Of a stretch of DNA of 64,000 nt, positions 62,981-64,000 are shown in pieces (positions within the stretch are counted from its first letter, which is position 1; every line of letters begins with the position of its first letter). Position numbers and translations under genes: made by a program. Origin of the DNA: Massilia agri (lineage in GTDB: Bacteria; Pseudomonadota; Gammaproteobacteria; Burkholderiales; Burkholderiaceae_D); the NCBI RefSeq assembly GCF_024753255.1, contig NZ_JANUHA010000001.1:124001-188000 (forward strand), given 5' to 3'. The notes beneath the pieces were generated by a model. The model searched no databases, was not told the origin of the DNA, and saw only the letters and a list, made by a program, of their open reading frames with translations.

Positions 62981-64000
62981 TCAGGGAATCAGGCGGGCGG
63001 CGCGCAGCTGGGCGAACAGGTCGAAGAAGGATTCGTCGGTGGCCTGGTAAGCGCTGAAGCCGAGCTTGCGGCTCTTCGCCATGTCGGTCATCACCTCGAT
63101 CGGCCGGCCGAGGTCGAGGTCGGTGTGCCAGGGCGACGCCAGGCGATCCAGGTCGGGTTCAAGCAGGCCATGGCGCGCCGCGATGTCGCGCCACAGGGCG
63201 TGGTCGTTCGCCATCGCCGCTTCCAAAGGCTGGACCGTGCCGCTGAAACCCGCGGCCTGCACGCCGAACCAGTCCGCGATGCGGCCCCACAGCCAGCTCC
63301 AGCGGAACAGGTCGCCGTTGACGATGTTGAATGCCTCGTTGCGGGCGGCATCGGTATCGGCCGCCCAGACCAGCTGCCTGGCGAGCATGCGTGCGTCCGT
63401 CACGTCGGACAGGCCGTTCCACTGCGCGCCTGAACCGGGAAACTGGAAGGGCCGCCCGGTTTCCTTGCAGATGGTGGCATACACGGCCAAGGTCGTGCCG
63501 AGATTCATCGCATTGCCGACCGCCATGCCGATGACGGTATGGGGACGGTGCACGGTCCAGCTGAAGCGGTCGCGTGCGGCGGCCGCATAGACCTCGTCTT
63601 CCTGGGCGTAATAGAAATTCTCGATGGGAAGGCGCGGCTGGCTTTCGCGCAGCGGCGTGTCCGGCAGGGTGCCGGAGGCGGCGTAGGCTTCGAAAGGACC
63701 GAGGTAGTGCTTCAGCCCCGTGACCAGGGCGACGTGGCGCACCGTGCCCTTGCCGGACAAGGCGTCCAGCAGGTTGCGCACCATGGCTGCGTTGACGCGG
63801 ATGTTTTCCGCTTCCGTGTCCTGGCGCATCCAGGTGGTAATGAAAACGTGGGTTGGCGCCACATCGGCCAGCGCAGTGGCGAGGCCGCCCGGATCGAGCA
63901 GGTCGGCCGCGACCGGCTGCAGTCCCGGCATGCCGGTATCCGGCCGGCGCGCCAGCCCGTAGACCGTCCACCCTTGCTCGAGCAGCGCCCGGGCCGTGTA
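62981..64000 (-). CDS. PRISE-like NAD(P)-dependent SDR reductase (5' partial)
   Basis: The reading frame is open to the right edge (ALLEQGWTVYGLARRPDT, then the visible part), so the start and the dinucleotide loop lie outside the window. The 339 visible residues include the PRISE motifs VTGLKHYLGPF and NFYYAQEDEVY, with the catalytic Tyr in the latter, and HRPHTVIGMAVGNAMN. Family members (progesterone 5-beta-reductase/iridoid synthase-like) reduce enones with NADPH. The bacterial substrate is unknown. It is separate from the alpha/beta-hydrolase operon by 74 bp. Confidence 0.88.
   Translation of the reverse strand, partial: YTARALLEQGWTVYGLARRPDTGMPGLQPVAADLLDPGGLATALADVAPTHVFITTWMRQDTEAENIRVNAAMVRNLLDALSGKGTVRHVALVTGLKHYLGPFEAYAASGTLPDTPLRESQPRLPIENFYYAQEDEVYAAAARDRFSWTVHRPHTVIGMAVGNAMNLGTTLAVYATICKETGRPFQFPGSGAQWNGLSDVTDARMLARQLVWAADTDAARNEAFNIVNGDLFRWSWLWGRIADWFGVQAAGFSGTVQPLEAAMANDHALWRDIAARHGLLEPDLDRLASPWHTDLDLGRPIEVMTDMAKSRKLGFSAYQATDESFFDLFAQLRAARLIP

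Overview
The window reads as one chromosomal segment of a GC-rich betaproteobacterium, most likely Oxalobacteraceae (Massilia/Telluria-like). The grounds are gene order (leuC-entericidin-leuD-leuB-asd-fimV-truA-trpF-trpB-trpA ... accD-folC-dedD-cvpA-purF; rpsF-priB-rpsR-rplI-dnaB), a PEP-CTERM protein, and protein motifs. This is inference from synteny and motifs; no database search was run. About 54 protein genes are supported, most on the minus strand. No rRNA, tRNA, CRISPR array, insertion sequence or prophage was seen.

Layout. 0-9 kb: a 5'-truncated GspE/PilB-type ATPase with a GAF domain, a small lipoprotein, a secreted pullulanase, a Pit phosphate transporter with its DUF47/PhoU-like partner, and the replicative helicase DnaB. 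9-11.6 kb: the rpsF-priB-rpsR-rplI operon, divergent from lexA, which has a clear SOS box. 11.6-13.3 kb: two tandem Sel1-like secreted paralogues. 13.4-32.1 kb: a long minus-strand housekeeping block (PLP transsulfuration-type enzyme, purF, cvpA, SPOR/DedD protein, folC, accD, trpA, trpB, trpF, truA, fimV, asd, leuB, leuD, entericidin, leuC). 32.3-35.1 kb: an isolated cheZ-cheA pair. 35.5-38 kb: a universal stress protein, a NarL-type response regulator and an Fnr-type regulator lacking the iron-sulfur cysteines, with an FNR-like box upstream of the stress gene.

38-47 kb: a glycine-zipper envelope protein with a duplicated domain, then a tightly overlapped DNA-repair operon (RecQ-type helicase, MBL exonuclease, ATP-dependent ligase, Lhr-type helicase, PdeM endonuclease). 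47-49.6 kb: ahpC-ahpF with an OxyR-like operator. 50-56.2 kb: a four-gene signalling module (three-receiver hybrid kinase, CheR, receiver-less CheB, receiver-kinase) in which successive genes overlap. 56-64 kb: a UvrA2-like ATPase, a PEP-CTERM protein, a GT1 glycosyltransferase with a PNPOx-like protein, an alpha/beta-hydrolase-MarR pair with a candidate operator, and a truncated PRISE-like reductase at the right edge.

The least explained items are: the CheR/CheB-coupled hybrid kinase with a Glu/Gln-rich coiled coil that could be its methylation substrate; palindromic intergenic repeats of two families, one of which supplies a gene's stop codon; a TrpA with Glu at the usual catalytic Asp60 position; the Sel1-like paralogues sharing an unnamed C-terminal domain; and a perfect 16-bp hairpin inside the hybrid-kinase coding sequence.
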